The notes below the pieces were generated by a model. That model saw only the letters and a program-made list of their open reading frames with translations. It was not told the DNA's origin and searched no databases. The translations under genes were made by a program, and so were the position numbers. This document shows, one piece after another, positions 26,366-35,431 of a DNA stretch of 64,000 nt; within the stretch, counting starts at the first letter, position 1, and every line of letters begins with the position of its first letter. Source of the DNA: an uncultured Gemmatimonadota bacterium (GTDB taxonomy: Bacteria; Gemmatimonadota; Gemmatimonadetes; Gemmatimonadales; Gemmatimonadaceae); the NCBI GenBank assembly GCA_903882745.1, contig CAIRYG010000011.1, positions 372,001 through 436,000 of the forward strand, written 5' to 3'.

Positions 26366-27853
26366 ATGCGAACGCTGCGCTCCGTGCGCTCCGCGCTGTT
26401 GCTCCTTACCGCCGTCGCACCGCTCGCGCTGCAGGCACTCCAGGCGCAGGGCGGCGCCACGACGCTGTCGCTGGACGAAGCCATTGGCCTCGCCAAGCGC
26501 AACAACCCAAGCTACCTGCAGCTCGTGAATAGCCGCACGCGTGCCGACGCAAACCTGCGCGCCGCCTACGGCAGCTTCATGCCCACCGCGAGCACCAACC
26601 TCGGGACGGGCTTTCGCCAAGGAAAGCAGGAAATCGTCAGCGGCGTGGCCTTCGGCTCCACCTCTGACATCCTGTCCTCGAGCTGGGGGCTGAATGTCAG
26701 CTACAACTTCAGTGCCCGCACCCTGACCAACCTGCGCGCCGCGCGCGCTGCCATTGAAGCGGCCGACGCCGACATCGCGAACGCCAACCAGCAGCTGCGC
26801 TCGGTCGTCGTGCAAGAGTACGTCGCCGTGCTGCAGCGCCAGGCGCAGGCCGCGCTGCAGGACACGCTGGTGGTCTTCAACCAGCTCCAACTCGACCTCG
26901 CCAAGGCGAAGGCCGGGGTCGGCACCGCGACCTCCCTCGACGTGATCCGCGCCGAAGTCGCACTCGGCACGCAGCAAGTCGCTGCGCTCCGCGCTCACAA
27001 TGACGAAAACGTCGAACGCCTCCGCCTCTACCAGCAGCTCGGCGTTCCCGCCGTCGACAACGTCAAGCTCAACTCGACGCTCCCCATCACCGAGCCCAGC
27101 GGCGACCTCGCCCAGCTCCTCGGCATGGCCCAAAAGACGAACGCCTCGCTCCTGTCGCTCCGCCAGCGTCAGGTCGTGGCCGATCAGAGCTTTCGTGCCG
27201 CGCAGGGAGGGTACCTCCCCACCTTCTTTGCCTCGGCCGGACTCGGCGGGTCTCAGCAGAAGTACACCGACGTCAACTACCTCTTGAGTCAGGGCACGGC
27301 GCAGGCCGCCTCGGCCAAGGCGTCATGCTTTACCCAAGACTCGCTGCGCCGCGGTGCCGGGATGCCGGGCATTAGCTCGTGCGGCGCGATCAGCTTTAGC
27401 GCGGCCCAGGCCGATGCCGTTCGGGCGAGCAACAGTCAGTGGCCGTTCAGCTTCAACTCGAACCCGCTGACGCTGTCGTTTGGCGTGTCGCTCAACCTGT
27501 TTGACGGCTTCAACCGCGAACGGACACTCCAGTCCGCGGCCGCTGACCAGTCCGATGCCCGCTACAATATCCGCGCGCAAGAACTCAAATTGACCGCGGA
27601 CGTGTCGCAGGCCTTTAGCACACTCAGCGCCGACTTCCGCGTGCTGAAGTTGCAGGACCAGAACTCCACCGCCGCACGTCAGGCCCTCCAGTTGGCACAG
27701 GAGCGCTACCGGGTCGGGTTGAACAGCTTGGTCGATCTGCAGCAGGCCCGCGCCGACTTTGACCGTGCCGAAACGGATCGCATTAACTCGATCTTCGAAT
27801 ACCACCGCGCGTTTGCGGCGCTCGAAAGCGCTGTCGGCCGCCCTCTTCGCTAA
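26366..27853 (+). CDS. TolC-family outer-membrane efflux protein
   Basis: TolC-like protein of 495 aa. A signal peptide ending near LQAQG precedes two repeats of the outer-membrane efflux protein domain (about 40-230 and 270-490) with long Ala/Gln-rich helices typical of the periplasmic tunnel and a short aromatic barrel segment. It should form the outer-membrane exit channel for the adaptor and ABC transporter encoded directly downstream (12 bases to the adaptor gene). The start is set at 26366 where the signal peptide begins, with AGGA upstream; the longer frame overlaps the previous gene. Confidence 0.9.
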   Translation: MRTLRSVRSALLLLTAVAPLALQALQAQGGATTLSLDEAIGLAKRNNPSYLQLVNSRTRADANLRAAYGSFMPTASTNLGTGFRQGKQEIVSGVAFGSTSDILSSSWGLNVSYNFSARTLTNLRAARAAIEAADADIANANQQLRSVVVQEYVAVLQRQAQAALQDTLVVFNQLQLDLAKAKAGVGTATSLDVIRAEVALGTQQVAALRAHNDENVERLRLYQQLGVPAVDNVKLNSTLPITEPSGDLAQLLGMAQKTNASLLSLRQRQVVADQSFRAAQGGYLPTFFASAGLGGSQQKYTDVNYLLSQGTAQAASAKASCFTQDSLRRGAGMPGISSCGAISFSAAQADAVRASNSQWPFSFNSNPLTLSFGVSLNLFDGFNRERTLQSAAADQSDARYNIRAQELKLTADVSQAFSTLSADFRVLKLQDQNSTAARQALQLAQERYRVGLNSLVDLQQARADFDRAETDRINSIFEYHRAFAALESAVGRPLR

Positions 27854-27865
27854 CTGGGACCATTT

Positions 27866-29149
27866 ATGACTAAGACCACCAAGTACATCATCGCCGGCGT
27901 CGTCGTCGTGGCGGCTGCGGGCGCCGCGTACGGCGCGTCCCAGAAGAACAAGAACAAACCGACCGAAGTGCGTGTTGAGGCCGTCGAGAATCGCGATCTC
28001 GTGGCGTCGGTCACCGCCAGCGGTCAGGTCCGCCCCCACACCAAGGTCGACCTCTCCTCCGACATCACGGGCAAGATCGTGAAGCTCGAGGTCAAAGAAG
28101 GCGACTATGTGACCAAGGGGCAGTTCCTGCTCGAGCTCGACGCCCAGCAATACGACGCCGCCGTGCAGCGCGCCGAAGCCGGCCTGGCCAACGCCAAGGC
28201 CTCGGGAGCACAGAGCACCGCGAGCCTGACGCAGGCGCAGAGCAACTATCGCCGGCAGATGGAGATCCGGAAGAGCAATCCGAACCTGGTCTCCGAAGAC
28301 CAGCTCGAGCAGCTCAAGACCGCCGTCGAAGTGAACACCGCCCTGGCCGACGCCGCCAAGCACAACGTCGAGCAAGCGGAGGCCAGCGTGAAGGACTCAA
28401 AGGTGGCGCTGGCCAAGACCAAGATCTACGCCCCAATGAGCGGCCGCGTGACGCGCCTCGTGGTCCAGAATGGCGAAACCGCCATCATGGGCACGCTCAA
28501 CAAGGACGCCGCCACACTGCTCACCATCAGCGACATGACGGTGCTGGAAACGAAGGTGAAAGTCGACGAAACCGATGTGAGCCGCATCGCCCTCGGCGAC
28601 TCGGCCATCATCCAGCTCGACGCCTTTGCAGACACCACATTCTTGGGGAAAGTGGTCGAAATCTCCAACAGCTCCGTCAAGGCCGCATCGGCCGGCTCGA
28701 GTGACCAGGCGATCGACTACGAAGTCACGATTCGCCTGCTCAACCCGCCCAAGGACACCAAGCCGGACTTCTCCGCGACGGCCAAAATCATCACGGATAG
28801 CCGCAAGCAGGTGCTCTCGATTCCGATCATCGCCCTGACCGTGCGCGAAAACGAGGCGCTGGTCAACAAGGACACCACAGGCATGCCGTCCGCCAAGGCC
28901 CCCGTCAAGCAGGTCGGCAAGAAGGACGTCGAAGGGGTGTTCGTGGTCGGCTCCGACAACAAAGTGACCTTCCGCCCCGTAAAGGTAGGTATCGCAGGGG
29001 AGAAGCACTTCGAAGTGCTCTCCGGCCTGAAGCTGGGCGACAAGATCGTCGGTGGCACATATCAGGCGATCCGCGAGTTAAAGGACGGCACCATCGTGCG
29101 CGAAACGAAGCCCATGACCGACGCGAAGACGGAGAAGAAAAAGCCGTGA
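27866..29149 (+). CDS. Periplasmic adaptor (HlyD/MacA-type membrane-fusion protein)
   Basis: Membrane-fusion protein of 427 aa. An N-terminal anchor (about residues 6-25) is followed by a barrel-sandwich lipoyl half ([26 protein letters not shown] split into two parts), a coiled-coil hairpin of about 100 residues, the second lipoyl half ([14 protein letters not shown]) and a beta-barrel domain. It should bridge TolC to the inner-membrane ABC permeases in a MacAB-TolC-like pump. A low-complexity charged tail ends the protein. Its stop overlaps the possible GTG start of the ATPase gene. Confidence 0.9.
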   Translation: MTKTTKYIIAGVVVVAAAGAAYGASQKNKNKPTEVRVEAVENRDLVASVTASGQVRPHTKVDLSSDITGKIVKLEVKEGDYVTKGQFLLELDAQQYDAAVQRAEAGLANAKASGAQSTASLTQAQSNYRRQMEIRKSNPNLVSEDQLEQLKTAVEVNTALADAAKHNVEQAEASVKDSKVALAKTKIYAPMSGRVTRLVVQNGETAIMGTLNKDAATLLTISDMTVLETKVKVDETDVSRIALGDSAIIQLDAFADTTFLGKVVEISNSSVKAASAGSSDQAIDYEVTIRLLNPPKDTKPDFSATAKIITDSRKQVLSIPIIALTVRENEALVNKDTTGMPSAKAPVKQVGKKDVEGVFVVGSDNKVTFRPVKVGIAGEKHFEVLSGLKLGDKIVGGTYQAIRELKDGTIVRETKPMTDAKTEKKKP

Positions 29150-29940
29150 CCAACAACCTCGAAGAAGTCCCAATGACCACGACCGCCGAACGTCAGGCGG
29201 TGCTCACGGCCGCGAATACGGCGCCGGACAAAGACTGGGTCATTGTCACCCGCGGCTTGTGCCGCGAGTACGACATGGGCGGCGAGATCGTGCGCGCGCT
29301 CCGTGGCGTCGACCTCGCCATTCGCCGCAACGAGTACGTGGCCATCATGGGCCCGTCCGGTTCGGGCAAGTCAACGCTGATGAACACCATCGGCTGCCTC
29401 GACACCCCGAACTCTGGCGAATACTGGCTCAACGGCCAGAAAGCCTCAGAGATGAAGGACGACCAGCTCGCCCGCGTGCGCAACAAGGAGATCGGGTTCG
29501 TCTTCCAGACGTTCAACCTGCTCCCCCGTGCCACCGCGCTCGCCAACGTCGAGCTCCCGCTGGTGTACGCCGGCGTGCCAAGCGCCGAACGTCATGCGCG
29601 TGCCAAGGAAGCCTTGGAGCGCGTGCAGCTCGACAAGCGTATGGGACACCGCCCCAACGAGCTGTCCGGCGGTCAGCGTCAGCGCGTCGCGATTGCCCGG
29701 GCCCTCGTGAACCGCCCCTCGATCCTGCTCGCCGACGAACCGACGGGTAACCTCGACTCCACGACCTCGGAAGAGATCATGCGCGTGTTCGAGGAGCTCG
29801 CCAATCAGGGACAGACGGTCATTATGGTCACGCACGAGCCGGACATCGCCGCACATGCGCGTCGTGTCGTCGTACTCCGTGACGGTGTGATCGCCAGTGA
29901 CGACCGCCGCGAGAACTTCACGGCAAAGCTGGGTCTCTAA
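29146..29940 (+). CDS. ABC transporter ATP-binding protein (MacB/LolD type)
   Basis: ATPase of 264 aa with Walker [11 protein letters not shown]-loop FVFQTFNLL, signature [15 protein letters not shown], Walker [13 protein letters not shown] and the H-loop VTHEP. It belongs to the MacB/LolD/FtsE branch that works with FtsX-like permeases. The GTG at 29146 overlaps the adaptor stop by four bases; an ATG at 29173 with AAGAAG upstream is an equally good start. A 98-base gap with a hairpin separates it from the first permease gene. Confidence 0.92.
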   Translation: MTNNLEEVPMTTTAERQAVLTAANTAPDKDWVIVTRGLCREYDMGGEIVRALRGVDLAIRRNEYVAIMGPSGSGKSTLMNTIGCLDTPNSGEYWLNGQKASEMKDDQLARVRNKEIGFVFQTFNLLPRATALANVELPLVYAGVPSAERHARAKEALERVQLDKRMGHRPNELSGGQRQRVAIARALVNRPSILLADEPTGNLDSTTSEEIMRVFEELANQGQTVIMVTHEPDIAAHARRVVVLRDGVIASDDRRENFTAKLGL

Positions 29941-29979
29941 GCAGACGGGCCACACCGCAGGCCCGAAACCGTTGGTCGG

Positions 29980-30015
29980 CGGGTGAGGCTCGGGACACGT
30001 TCCGATCCTCACCCG
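29980..30015 (+). terminator. Intra-operon hairpin between ATPase and permease genes
   Basis: Perfect 9-bp arms CGGGTGAGG (29980-29988) and CCTCACCCG (30007-30015), followed by a C/T-rich stretch. It may act as an attenuator or mRNA-processing site that sets the ratio of ATPase to permease, or as a partial terminator. Confidence 0.45.
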
Positions 30016-30038
30016 TTGCTCTCTCGCCCCCCGAGTAC

Positions 30039-31283
30039 ATGAAGTTCTTCGAAGCAGTCCGGCTCGCCTTCCACACCATTCGCGTGCAGAAGCTCAAAAG
30101 CTTCTTCACCGCCCTTGGCGTCTGCATTGGCGTGATGTTCCTCATCACCGTCGTGTCGATCGTCGAAGGCATGGGCAAATACATGGAGAACGAGCTGGTG
30201 GGCAAGCTCATCGCCATCAACTCGTTCGAACTCCGGCACCGCCCGAGTATCAACGTCGGCGACGTGTCGCGCGAGACCTGGCTCGAGTACAATCGGCGCC
30301 CGCGCATTCTCGAGAGTGATGTCGAGCCCGTGGTGGCCGCGCTCCCGACCGATGCCCTCTGGGCCATGTACTCGAACGGCAGTATCCAAGTCGAGTCGAG
30401 CTTCGGTAAGCCCCGCTCGGCGCAGGTCACCGCGTTCGACGGCCAGTACCTCGAAATCAAGAAGCTGGGCGTCACCTCCGGACGCAGCTTCTCGCAGGTT
30501 GATATCAGCACGGGCACCAGCGTCGTTGTCATTGGCCCGGACTTGGCGAAGCGCCTCTTTCCCGATCTCAATGCCGTGGACCGGCAAGTCAAGATCGGTG
30601 GGCGCTACTATACCGTGATCGGCGTTGGCGAGTCGCTGGGCAGCGCCTTTGGCATGTCGTTCGACAACTACGTCTACGCGCCATTCCGCTCGCCGGTGCA
30701 TCGCTTGCTGAACCCCGGCGCACACCAGATTGATGGGATGATCGTGCAGGTCGCAACCGCCGAGGCGCTGCCCGACGCGCAGGAAGCGGTGCGTGGGGTG
30801 ATGCGCGCGCGGCATCAGCTACGGCCGGCCCAGAAGGACAACTTTGTCCTCGAAACCTCGGACACCGCGCTCGAGTTCTGGAACAAGATCAAGAGTTATC
30901 TCGTCCTCGCCGGTATTGCACTCCCGGCCATCGGACTCGTGGTGGGCGCCATCGTGATTATGAACATCATGCTCGTCGCGGTCGCCGAACGCACCCATGA
31001 GATTGGCATTCGCAAAGCGCTGGGCGCCAAGCGACGCGACATCCTGTTGCAGTTCATGATTGAGGCGTCTACCCTGAGCACCTTCGGTGCCGCCATGGGA
31101 ATCGCACTCGGTGCACTCGGCGCGTACGCCATTCGGACGCTGACGCCAATGCCGACGTACGTCGCGCCCTGGTCGATTGTCGTGGGCGTGCTCATTGGGG
31201 CCGGCGTCGGGATTATTTCTGGTGTGTACCCCGCGAGTCGCGCCTCGTTGCTCGACCCCGTCACTGCACTCCGGCAGGAGTAG
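30039..31283 (+). CDS. MacB-like ABC permease (first of two)
   Basis: Permease of 414 aa with one N-terminal span (about 22-44), a large periplasmic MacB_PCD domain (about 50-280) and an FtsX domain with three spans (about 290-410). EIGIRKALGAKRRDILLQF marks the conserved cytoplasmic loop. It works with the upstream ATPase; the paralogous next gene begins three bases after its stop, so a heterodimer is plausible where classical MacB is a homodimer fused to its ATPase. Confidence 0.9.
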   Translation: MKFFEAVRLAFHTIRVQKLKSFFTALGVCIGVMFLITVVSIVEGMGKYMENELVGKLIAINSFELRHRPSINVGDVSRETWLEYNRRPRILESDVEPVVAALPTDALWAMYSNGSIQVESSFGKPRSAQVTAFDGQYLEIKKLGVTSGRSFSQVDISTGTSVVVIGPDLAKRLFPDLNAVDRQVKIGGRYYTVIGVGESLGSAFGMSFDNYVYAPFRSPVHRLLNPGAHQIDGMIVQVATAEALPDAQEAVRGVMRARHQLRPAQKDNFVLETSDTALEFWNKIKSYLVLAGIALPAIGLVVGAIVIMNIMLVAVAERTHEIGIRKALGAKRRDILLQFMIEASTLSTFGAAMGIALGALGAYAIRTLTPMPTYVAPWSIVVGVLIGAGVGIISGVYPASRASLLDPVTALRQE

Positions 31284-31286
31284 ACC

Positions 31287-32567
31287 ATGCGTCTTCTCGA
31301 TAAGATCAAGATGTCGCTCGAGGGCGTTGGCATCGCTATCGATGCGATGGTGCAGAATAAAGTGCGCGCCGGCCTCACCATTCTCGGCGTCGCCGTTGGG
31401 GTGTTCGTGGTGGTCGTGATCGCTGCGGCGGTGCACGGCATCAACGAGAGTGTCGCCCAGCAGTTTGAGTCGGCGGGTCCGACCACGTTCTTTATTCAGC
31501 GTCGGCCGATTGTATTTGAAGCGTGCGACGGAACGAGCGACACGTGCAAGTGGCGCTCCAATCCCCCGCTGCTCTTCAGCGAAGCCGACATGCTGAAAAA
31601 ACTCGAGTCGGTGGGTGAAGTGGGGATCCGCCAAGGCTGGGGTGCCGCGGCCAAGTTCCGCGACAAGGCGCTTCCCAATGTGAACGTTATGGGGATCACC
31701 TCCAACTGGGCGCAGCTCAACCCGCCCAACATGATTGACGGGCGCGTGTTCACGGAGCAAGAAGCACGGAGCGCGTCGCGGGTTGTCGTCCTGAACACTA
31801 CGGCCAAAGAACGCCTGTTCGGCGAAGAAGATGCCCTCGGTAAAGAGATCACGCTCACGGGACTCTCTGGCCCGCAGGGATCGAATCGTGGAGGCCCCTT
31901 TATGGTGATTGGCGTCTACAAGGACGAAGCCAGCTTCCTGCAGGGCGGCGAGCGGCCCGCGATCGTCACCTCGGTGTACGCACTGTCACGTCGACTCGGC
32001 GCACAGCCCCAGTGGGTGTCGTTCATTATCAAGCCGGCGGCCAACGCGTCGCAGGCTCAAACGATCGACGACGTGACCGCTGCGCTCCGGGGTTCGCGCG
32101 GTTTGCGTCCGAGTCGCGAGTCGAACTTCGCGATCATTACGCAGGACAAGCTGTTTGACGTGTACAACAAAGTCTTCGGGATTTTCTTCCTCGTGATGAT
32201 TTCGTTGTCGTCGGTCGGATTGCTGGTCGGTGGCGTCGGGGTTGTGGCGATCATGATGATCTCGGTGACGGAGCGCACGCGTGAGATTGGTGTGCGGAAA
32301 GCGCTCGGCGCGACCCGGGGCGTTATCCTCTGGCAGTTCTTGGTGGAGGCCATCACGCTTACCGCGACCGGCGCATTGATCGGGCTTGGACTCGGAACGA
32401 TCGTGGCGATGCTCGTGAAGGCGTACACCCCGATTGCCGCGTCTGTCCCGCCTTTGGCGGTTGTGGCAGCCCTTGGCTCCAGTGCGCTGACCGGCATTAT
32501 GTTCGGGATGCTGCCCGCCTTGCGGGCCTCGCGCCTCGATCCTGTGGCCGCGCTGCGTCACGAGTAG
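31287..32567 (+). CDS. MacB-like ABC permease (second of two)
   Basis: Permease of 426 aa with the same plan: N-terminal span (about 25-50), a periplasmic domain of about 220 residues and an FtsX domain with EIGVRKALGATRGVILWQF. The periplasmic domain has a Cys pair (CDGTSDTCK) absent from the first permease, possibly a disulfide. It is clearly paralogous to the first permease but diverged. Together with TolC, adaptor and ATPase it completes a tripartite export system. The substrate (drug, peptide or lipoprotein) is not indicated. Confidence 0.9.
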   Translation: MRLLDKIKMSLEGVGIAIDAMVQNKVRAGLTILGVAVGVFVVVVIAAAVHGINESVAQQFESAGPTTFFIQRRPIVFEACDGTSDTCKWRSNPPLLFSEADMLKKLESVGEVGIRQGWGAAAKFRDKALPNVNVMGITSNWAQLNPPNMIDGRVFTEQEARSASRVVVLNTTAKERLFGEEDALGKEITLTGLSGPQGSNRGGPFMVIGVYKDEASFLQGGERPAIVTSVYALSRRLGAQPQWVSFIIKPAANASQAQTIDDVTAALRGSRGLRPSRESNFAIITQDKLFDVYNKVFGIFFLVMISLSSVGLLVGGVGVVAIMMISVTERTREIGVRKALGATRGVILWQFLVEAITLTATGALIGLGLGTIVAMLVKAYTPIAASVPPLAVVAALGSSALTGIMFGMLPALRASRLDPVAALRHE

Positions 32568-32633
32568 CTGGCGGTCGCTGGGACCCTGAGCCATATTTCG
32601 GCTAGTAGTTTGGGGGTCGTAGCACCGAAGGAC

Positions 32634-32727
32634 GGCGGCTTGGGTTCCCCGCCTCGGGGGAGGCCGCCTAACGAACGTAGGGGGCAAGTCGTAATTAAAG
32701 GGCTGGCGGCCAGTTGGCCGTCCCCTT
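32634..32727 (+). other. Structured leader: two hairpins before the small secreted protein
   Basis: Hairpin A (32634-32668): outer stem GGCGGC/GCCGCC and inner stem TCCCC/GGGGA around a 6-base loop. Hairpin B (32698-32727): CGGCC-AGTT-GGCCG inside an outer AAGGG/CCCTT stem. Hairpin A may end the ABC operon. B lies in the 5' region of the next gene, 25 bases before a strong Shine-Dalgarno. I match neither to a known riboswitch. Confidence 0.45.
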
Positions 32728-32752
32728 CAACCGGATTCGGAGGAGTTTGACT

Positions 32753-33151
32753 ATGCGTAAGATGCTTGCGGCAGTTGCGATGCTCGTGGTGATGGCTGGT
32801 ACGGCAGCGGCTCAGGGTGGTGGTGGCGGCGGCATGGGTGGCGGCCGTGGCGCGATGACCCCCGAGCAGATGCAGGCGATGATGGATACGCAGGTCGGCA
32901 CGATGTTCAAGGACATCACGATCACGGACGACCAGAAGAAGGCCGCGGTCGCAGTTCTCACGGCGGCTCAGGCTGCCACGCGCGGTATCGACCGCCAGGC
33001 CCCGGACGCGGCTGAGCAGCGCGCTAAGGCGACCACCAAGCGTAACGAAGATCTCGCGGCGATCCTCAAGAGCGATGCCGACAAGGCCAAGCTCGCTGAG
33101 AACATCAAGAACATGCCGCAGGGTCGTGGCCGTGGACCGGGCGCGCGCTAA
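32753..33151 (+). CDS. Small secreted Gly/Met-rich protein
   Basis: Product of 132 residues with a signal peptide (MRKMLAAVAMLVVMAGTAAAQ), a Gly-rich stretch, then a helical region containing MTPEQMQAMMD and ITDDQKKAAVAVL. The pattern of short amphipathic helices recalls periplasmic Spy/CpxP-like chaperones, but the LTxxQ motifs are not exact, so this is a weak analogy. The start is firm: GGAGGAG lies eight bases before the ATG. It has its own structured leader and a strong terminator, suggesting an abundant monocistronic transcript. Confidence 0.75.
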   Translation: MRKMLAAVAMLVVMAGTAAAQGGGGGGMGGGRGAMTPEQMQAMMDTQVGTMFKDITITDDQKKAAVAVLTAAQAATRGIDRQAPDAAEQRAKATTKRNEDLAAILKSDADKAKLAENIKNMPQGRGRGPGAR

Positions 33152-33174
33152 GCGAACCTGCTCCTAACGCACTG

Positions 33175-33204
33175 AAGGGGGAGTGGCCTCGGCCGCTCCC
33201 CCTT
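33175..33204. terminator. Rho-independent terminator (bidirectional)
   Basis: Stem AAGGGGGAG (33175-33183) / CTCCCCCTT (33196-33204) with an additional inner GGCC/GGCC pairing. It sits between the small secreted protein (plus) and the SDR gene (minus) and can serve both. Confidence 0.8.
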
Positions 33205-33231
33205 TGTGCATCTTGCGAGTCTCCCGTGCGG

Positions 33232-34041
33232 CTATTTGCCGTCGGCGATTGCCTTGGCGGCTACTCGGTCGACCAGTCCGGGAAGGAGCAGCTTGAGCCA
33301 GAGGCCAACCTTCCCGCGCGCCGTCATCACGAGTTGCCGCTTGCGTGCGGCAACCGCCGCGAGCGACCGCCGTGCGCACTCGTCGGCTGACATGGCGTCC
33401 TGCATACGGATGGGAACGACGCCCAGCGGCGTGCCGTCGGCGCTGAGATTCCGTCCCTGCGCTCCCGTGCTCACGAACCCGGGGTGCACCAGAGTGACAC
33501 TCACACCGCTGCCGCGCAGCTCGATGCGGAGCGAATCAAAAAACCCGCTGATGGCGTGTTTGCTCGCGGCGTAGCCACTCCGCAGCGGGACGCCCGTGCG
33601 GCCCGCCAGACTCGAAACACAGAGAATCCGGCCGCTCGAGGCCTTGAGGTGTGGGAGCGCGGCGTGCGTACAATAGACCGCTCCCAAATAGTTCACGCGG
33701 AGTACGCGCTCAAAGATCGTGAGATCTTGCACCGCGTCCACACGCGACCACATGCCAAGCCCGGCGTTGTTCACCAACATGTCGATGCCGTGAAACTCGG
33801 CGACGGCGCGGTCAATGAGGGCGGCGCACGCGGTGGGGTCGCTCACGTCCGTCGGTACCACCAACACAGACGGCGCGCCCGCAGCGCGGCACGCCACGGC
33901 GACGCGGTCGAGTTCGTCGGCACGACGCGCCGCAAGTACGAGGCGCGCGCCCTGCGCTGCCAGCTGGCACGCCATCGACTCGCCGATCCCATGCGAGGCG
34001 CCGGTTACAACGACGACGGCGTCGTGGAAGGGCTGGGTCAT
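33232..34041 (-). CDS. Short-chain dehydrogenase/reductase
   Basis: Classical SDR of 269 aa. Rossmann motif TGASHGIG at about 13-20, NNAG (about 93-96), catalytic Ser in CVSSLAG and YAASKHA with the Tyr/Lys pair. The C-terminal region is hydrophobic, similar to SDRs that act on lipids or sterol-like substrates (DltE/YqjQ type). NAD(P)-dependent; substrate unknown. It follows ridA on the same strand with a gap of 25 bases, so both may share a transcript. Confidence 0.88.
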   Translation of the reverse strand: MTQPFHDAVVVVTGASHGIGESMACQLAAQGARLVLAARRADELDRVAVACRAAGAPSVLVVPTDVSDPTACAALIDRAVAEFHGIDMLVNNAGLGMWSRVDAVQDLTIFERVLRVNYLGAVYCTHAALPHLKASSGRILCVSSLAGRTGVPLRSGYAASKHAISGFFDSLRIELRGSGVSVTLVHPGFVSTGAQGRNLSADGTPLGVVPIRMQDAMSADECARRSLAAVAARKRQLVMTARGKVGLWLKLLLPGLVDRVAAKAIADGK

Positions 34042-34066
34042 CGGAGACGCATGGAGCGGGTCACGC

Positions 34067-34495
34067 TCAGACGCCCGTTGACGTTCCAGAGGCGTTGGGC
34101 TCTGCCACCGCCGCTACCGCGGCAACCGCGGCAATCGCCTGCACCTCGATCTGATAGCCAAAGTGGAGATCGTTCACCGGAACCACGGCGCGAGCGGGCC
34201 GATGATCCCCCATAAACGCCGCGTACGTGGCGTTCACGCGCCCCCAGAGCGACATGTCGGAGACGTACAGCGTCATTTGGCAGACCTGCGCCATCGAGCT
34301 TCCCGAGGCGTCGAGGATGGCGCTCACATTACGGAGCACCTGCTCCGTCTGCTCCTCGATGGTCCCAACGGTATGTGCGGTCTGCCCGGGCACCATCGGG
34401 AGTTGCCCCGCCACAAAGACGAAGCCCCCGTGAACAATAGCCTGCGAATAGTGTCCGCCGGCGGCGGGGGCGTTTGGCGTCGTAATGCTCTGCAT
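34067..34495 (-). CDS. RidA/YjgF-family reactive-intermediate deaminase
   Basis: RidA-like protein of 142 aa with the family pattern: GGHYSQAIVHGGFVFVAGQ, a central VLRNVSAIL helix and RPARAVVPV with the Arg that binds the carboxylate. RidA hydrolyses reactive enamines/imines released by PLP enzymes. The Ala/Val-rich tail (AIAAVAAVAAVAE) is longer than usual and of low complexity. The start is placed at 34495, the family N-terminus; longer frames are antisense to the divergent promoter region. Confidence 0.85.
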   Translation of the reverse strand: MQSITTPNAPAAGGHYSQAIVHGGFVFVAGQLPMVPGQTAHTVGTIEEQTEQVLRNVSAILDASGSSMAQVCQMTLYVSDMSLWGRVNATYAAFMGDHRPARAVVPVNDLHFGYQIEVQAIAAVAAVAAVAEPNASGTSTGV

Positions 34496-34594
34496 GGGCG
34501 ACAATCCTGTGGGAGGCAACGCGTGATCGGAACGTCCCGAAACATGGCGACCTGCTCGGACTCTCGCACCGCCCCCCACACCGGGGGGCCCAGC

Positions 34595-34614
34595 GGGGGC
34601 CCAGTGGGGCCCCC
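34595..34614. other. GC-rich hairpin between ridA and bshB1
   Basis: A perfect 8-bp stem GGGGGCCC / GGGCCCCC with a four-base loop, preceded by a further run of six Gs at 34583-34588. It lies in a 159-base divergent region and could fold on either strand. Role unknown; no binding site is recognised. Confidence 0.4.
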
Positions 34615-34642
34615 ACCCCGCGCCAGCGGCGACCGCGAGCCT

Positions 34643-34648
34643 TATCTT
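34643..34648 (+). promoter_or_regulatory. -10 TATCTT six bases before bshB1 ATG
   Basis: TATCTT-N6-ATG. Identical in hexamer and spacing to the sites at 25603 and before the SRP RNA, implying a leaderless transcript. Confidence 0.5.
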
Positions 34649-34654
34649 TTGTGC

Positions 34655-35374
34655 ATGACCACTGTTGACGTGCTGGCGGTCGCCGCGCATCGCGACGACG
34701 TCGAACTGACCTGCGGCGGGACCATGGCCAAGCTGGCCCGCCAGGGGCACACCACGGGGATCCTCGACCTCACCCAAGGGGAGATGGGGAGCCGCGGCTC
34801 GGCGCAGACACGCGCGCACGAGGCCTCGGTGGCCGCCACCGTACTCGGCGTGACCCTTCGCGAGAACCTCGCGTTGCCTGACGCGGGCATCGTGAACACC
34901 CCGGAAACGCGGTTAGCCTTAGCCAAGGTGATCCGGCGGACCCGTCCCAGGATTGTGATTGCCCCGGCCCCGCGCGGTCGCCACCCCGACCACCGCGTGG
35001 CCTCGCAACTCGTGCGCGACGCCTGCTTTCTGGCCGGACTCACCAAACTCGACCGCGACCACCCACCGCATCGCCCGCTCAAGGTTCTCCACAGCGTCAC
35101 CTTTCGCGAAGATCAGGTGAAGCCCACATTCGTCGTGGATATCACCGACGAGTTCGAGACCAAGCTCAAGGCCATTCGCTGCTATGCCTCGCAGTTTGAC
35201 GGCACCACGCAGGCGGGCGAGGTCTATCCCAACGGCGAACCGCTCTATGACATCATCCGGCACCAGTCGGCCCACTACGGCACGCTGATTCGATGCAAGT
35301 ATGGCGAGCCGTTTTTTACCTATGAGACCATGCGGGTGGACGACCTCACCGCGCTCGACGTTTCGACCTTCTGA
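34655..35374 (+). CDS. bshB1: BshB1-type N-acetylglucosaminyl-malate deacetylase
   Basis: LmbE-like zinc deacetylase of 239 aa. AAHRDDVELTCGG at about residues 8-20 supplies the His/Asp pair, and GRHPDH at about 109-114 the second ligand set. Overall similarity is to BshB1, which removes acetate from GlcNAc-malate in bacillithiol biosynthesis. No bshA or bshC is present in the window. The start at 34655 is set by the family N-terminus and the -10 spacing. The gene precedes the cysteine desulfurase by 57 bases; a link through thiol metabolism is suggestive only, since the latter has its own promoter-like element. Confidence 0.88.
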   Translation: MTTVDVLAVAAHRDDVELTCGGTMAKLARQGHTTGILDLTQGEMGSRGSAQTRAHEASVAATVLGVTLRENLALPDAGIVNTPETRLALAKVIRRTRPRIVIAPAPRGRHPDHRVASQLVRDACFLAGLTKLDRDHPPHRPLKVLHSVTFREDQVKPTFVVDITDEFETKLKAIRCYASQFDGTTQAGEVYPNGEPLYDIIRHQSAHYGTLIRCKYGEPFFTYETMRVDDLTALDVSTF

Positions 35375-35419
35375 CCGCTGGGTGCTTCCCAGCTGATGAC
35401 GGGCTCCCTGAGCGTCCCC

Positions 35420-35425
35420 TATATT
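35420..35425 (+). promoter_or_regulatory. -10 TATATT six bases before the cysteine desulfurase ATG
   Basis: TATATT-N6-ATG; a weak -35 (ATGACG) lies 18 bases upstream. It fits leaderless transcription of the desulfurase-mnmA operon. Confidence 0.5.
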
Positions 35426-35431
35426 TCCACC

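Noticed and set aside
27323-28375. Minus-strand frame of 350 codons opposite tolC and hlyD
   Set aside because: No recognisable domain and a low-complexity Leu/Gly/Val composition; both plus-strand genes are well supported.
32568-32752. Known riboswitch (c-di-GMP, SAM, cobalamin type) in the 185-base gap
   Set aside because: Hairpins are present but none of the conserved core sequences of these classes can be recognised.
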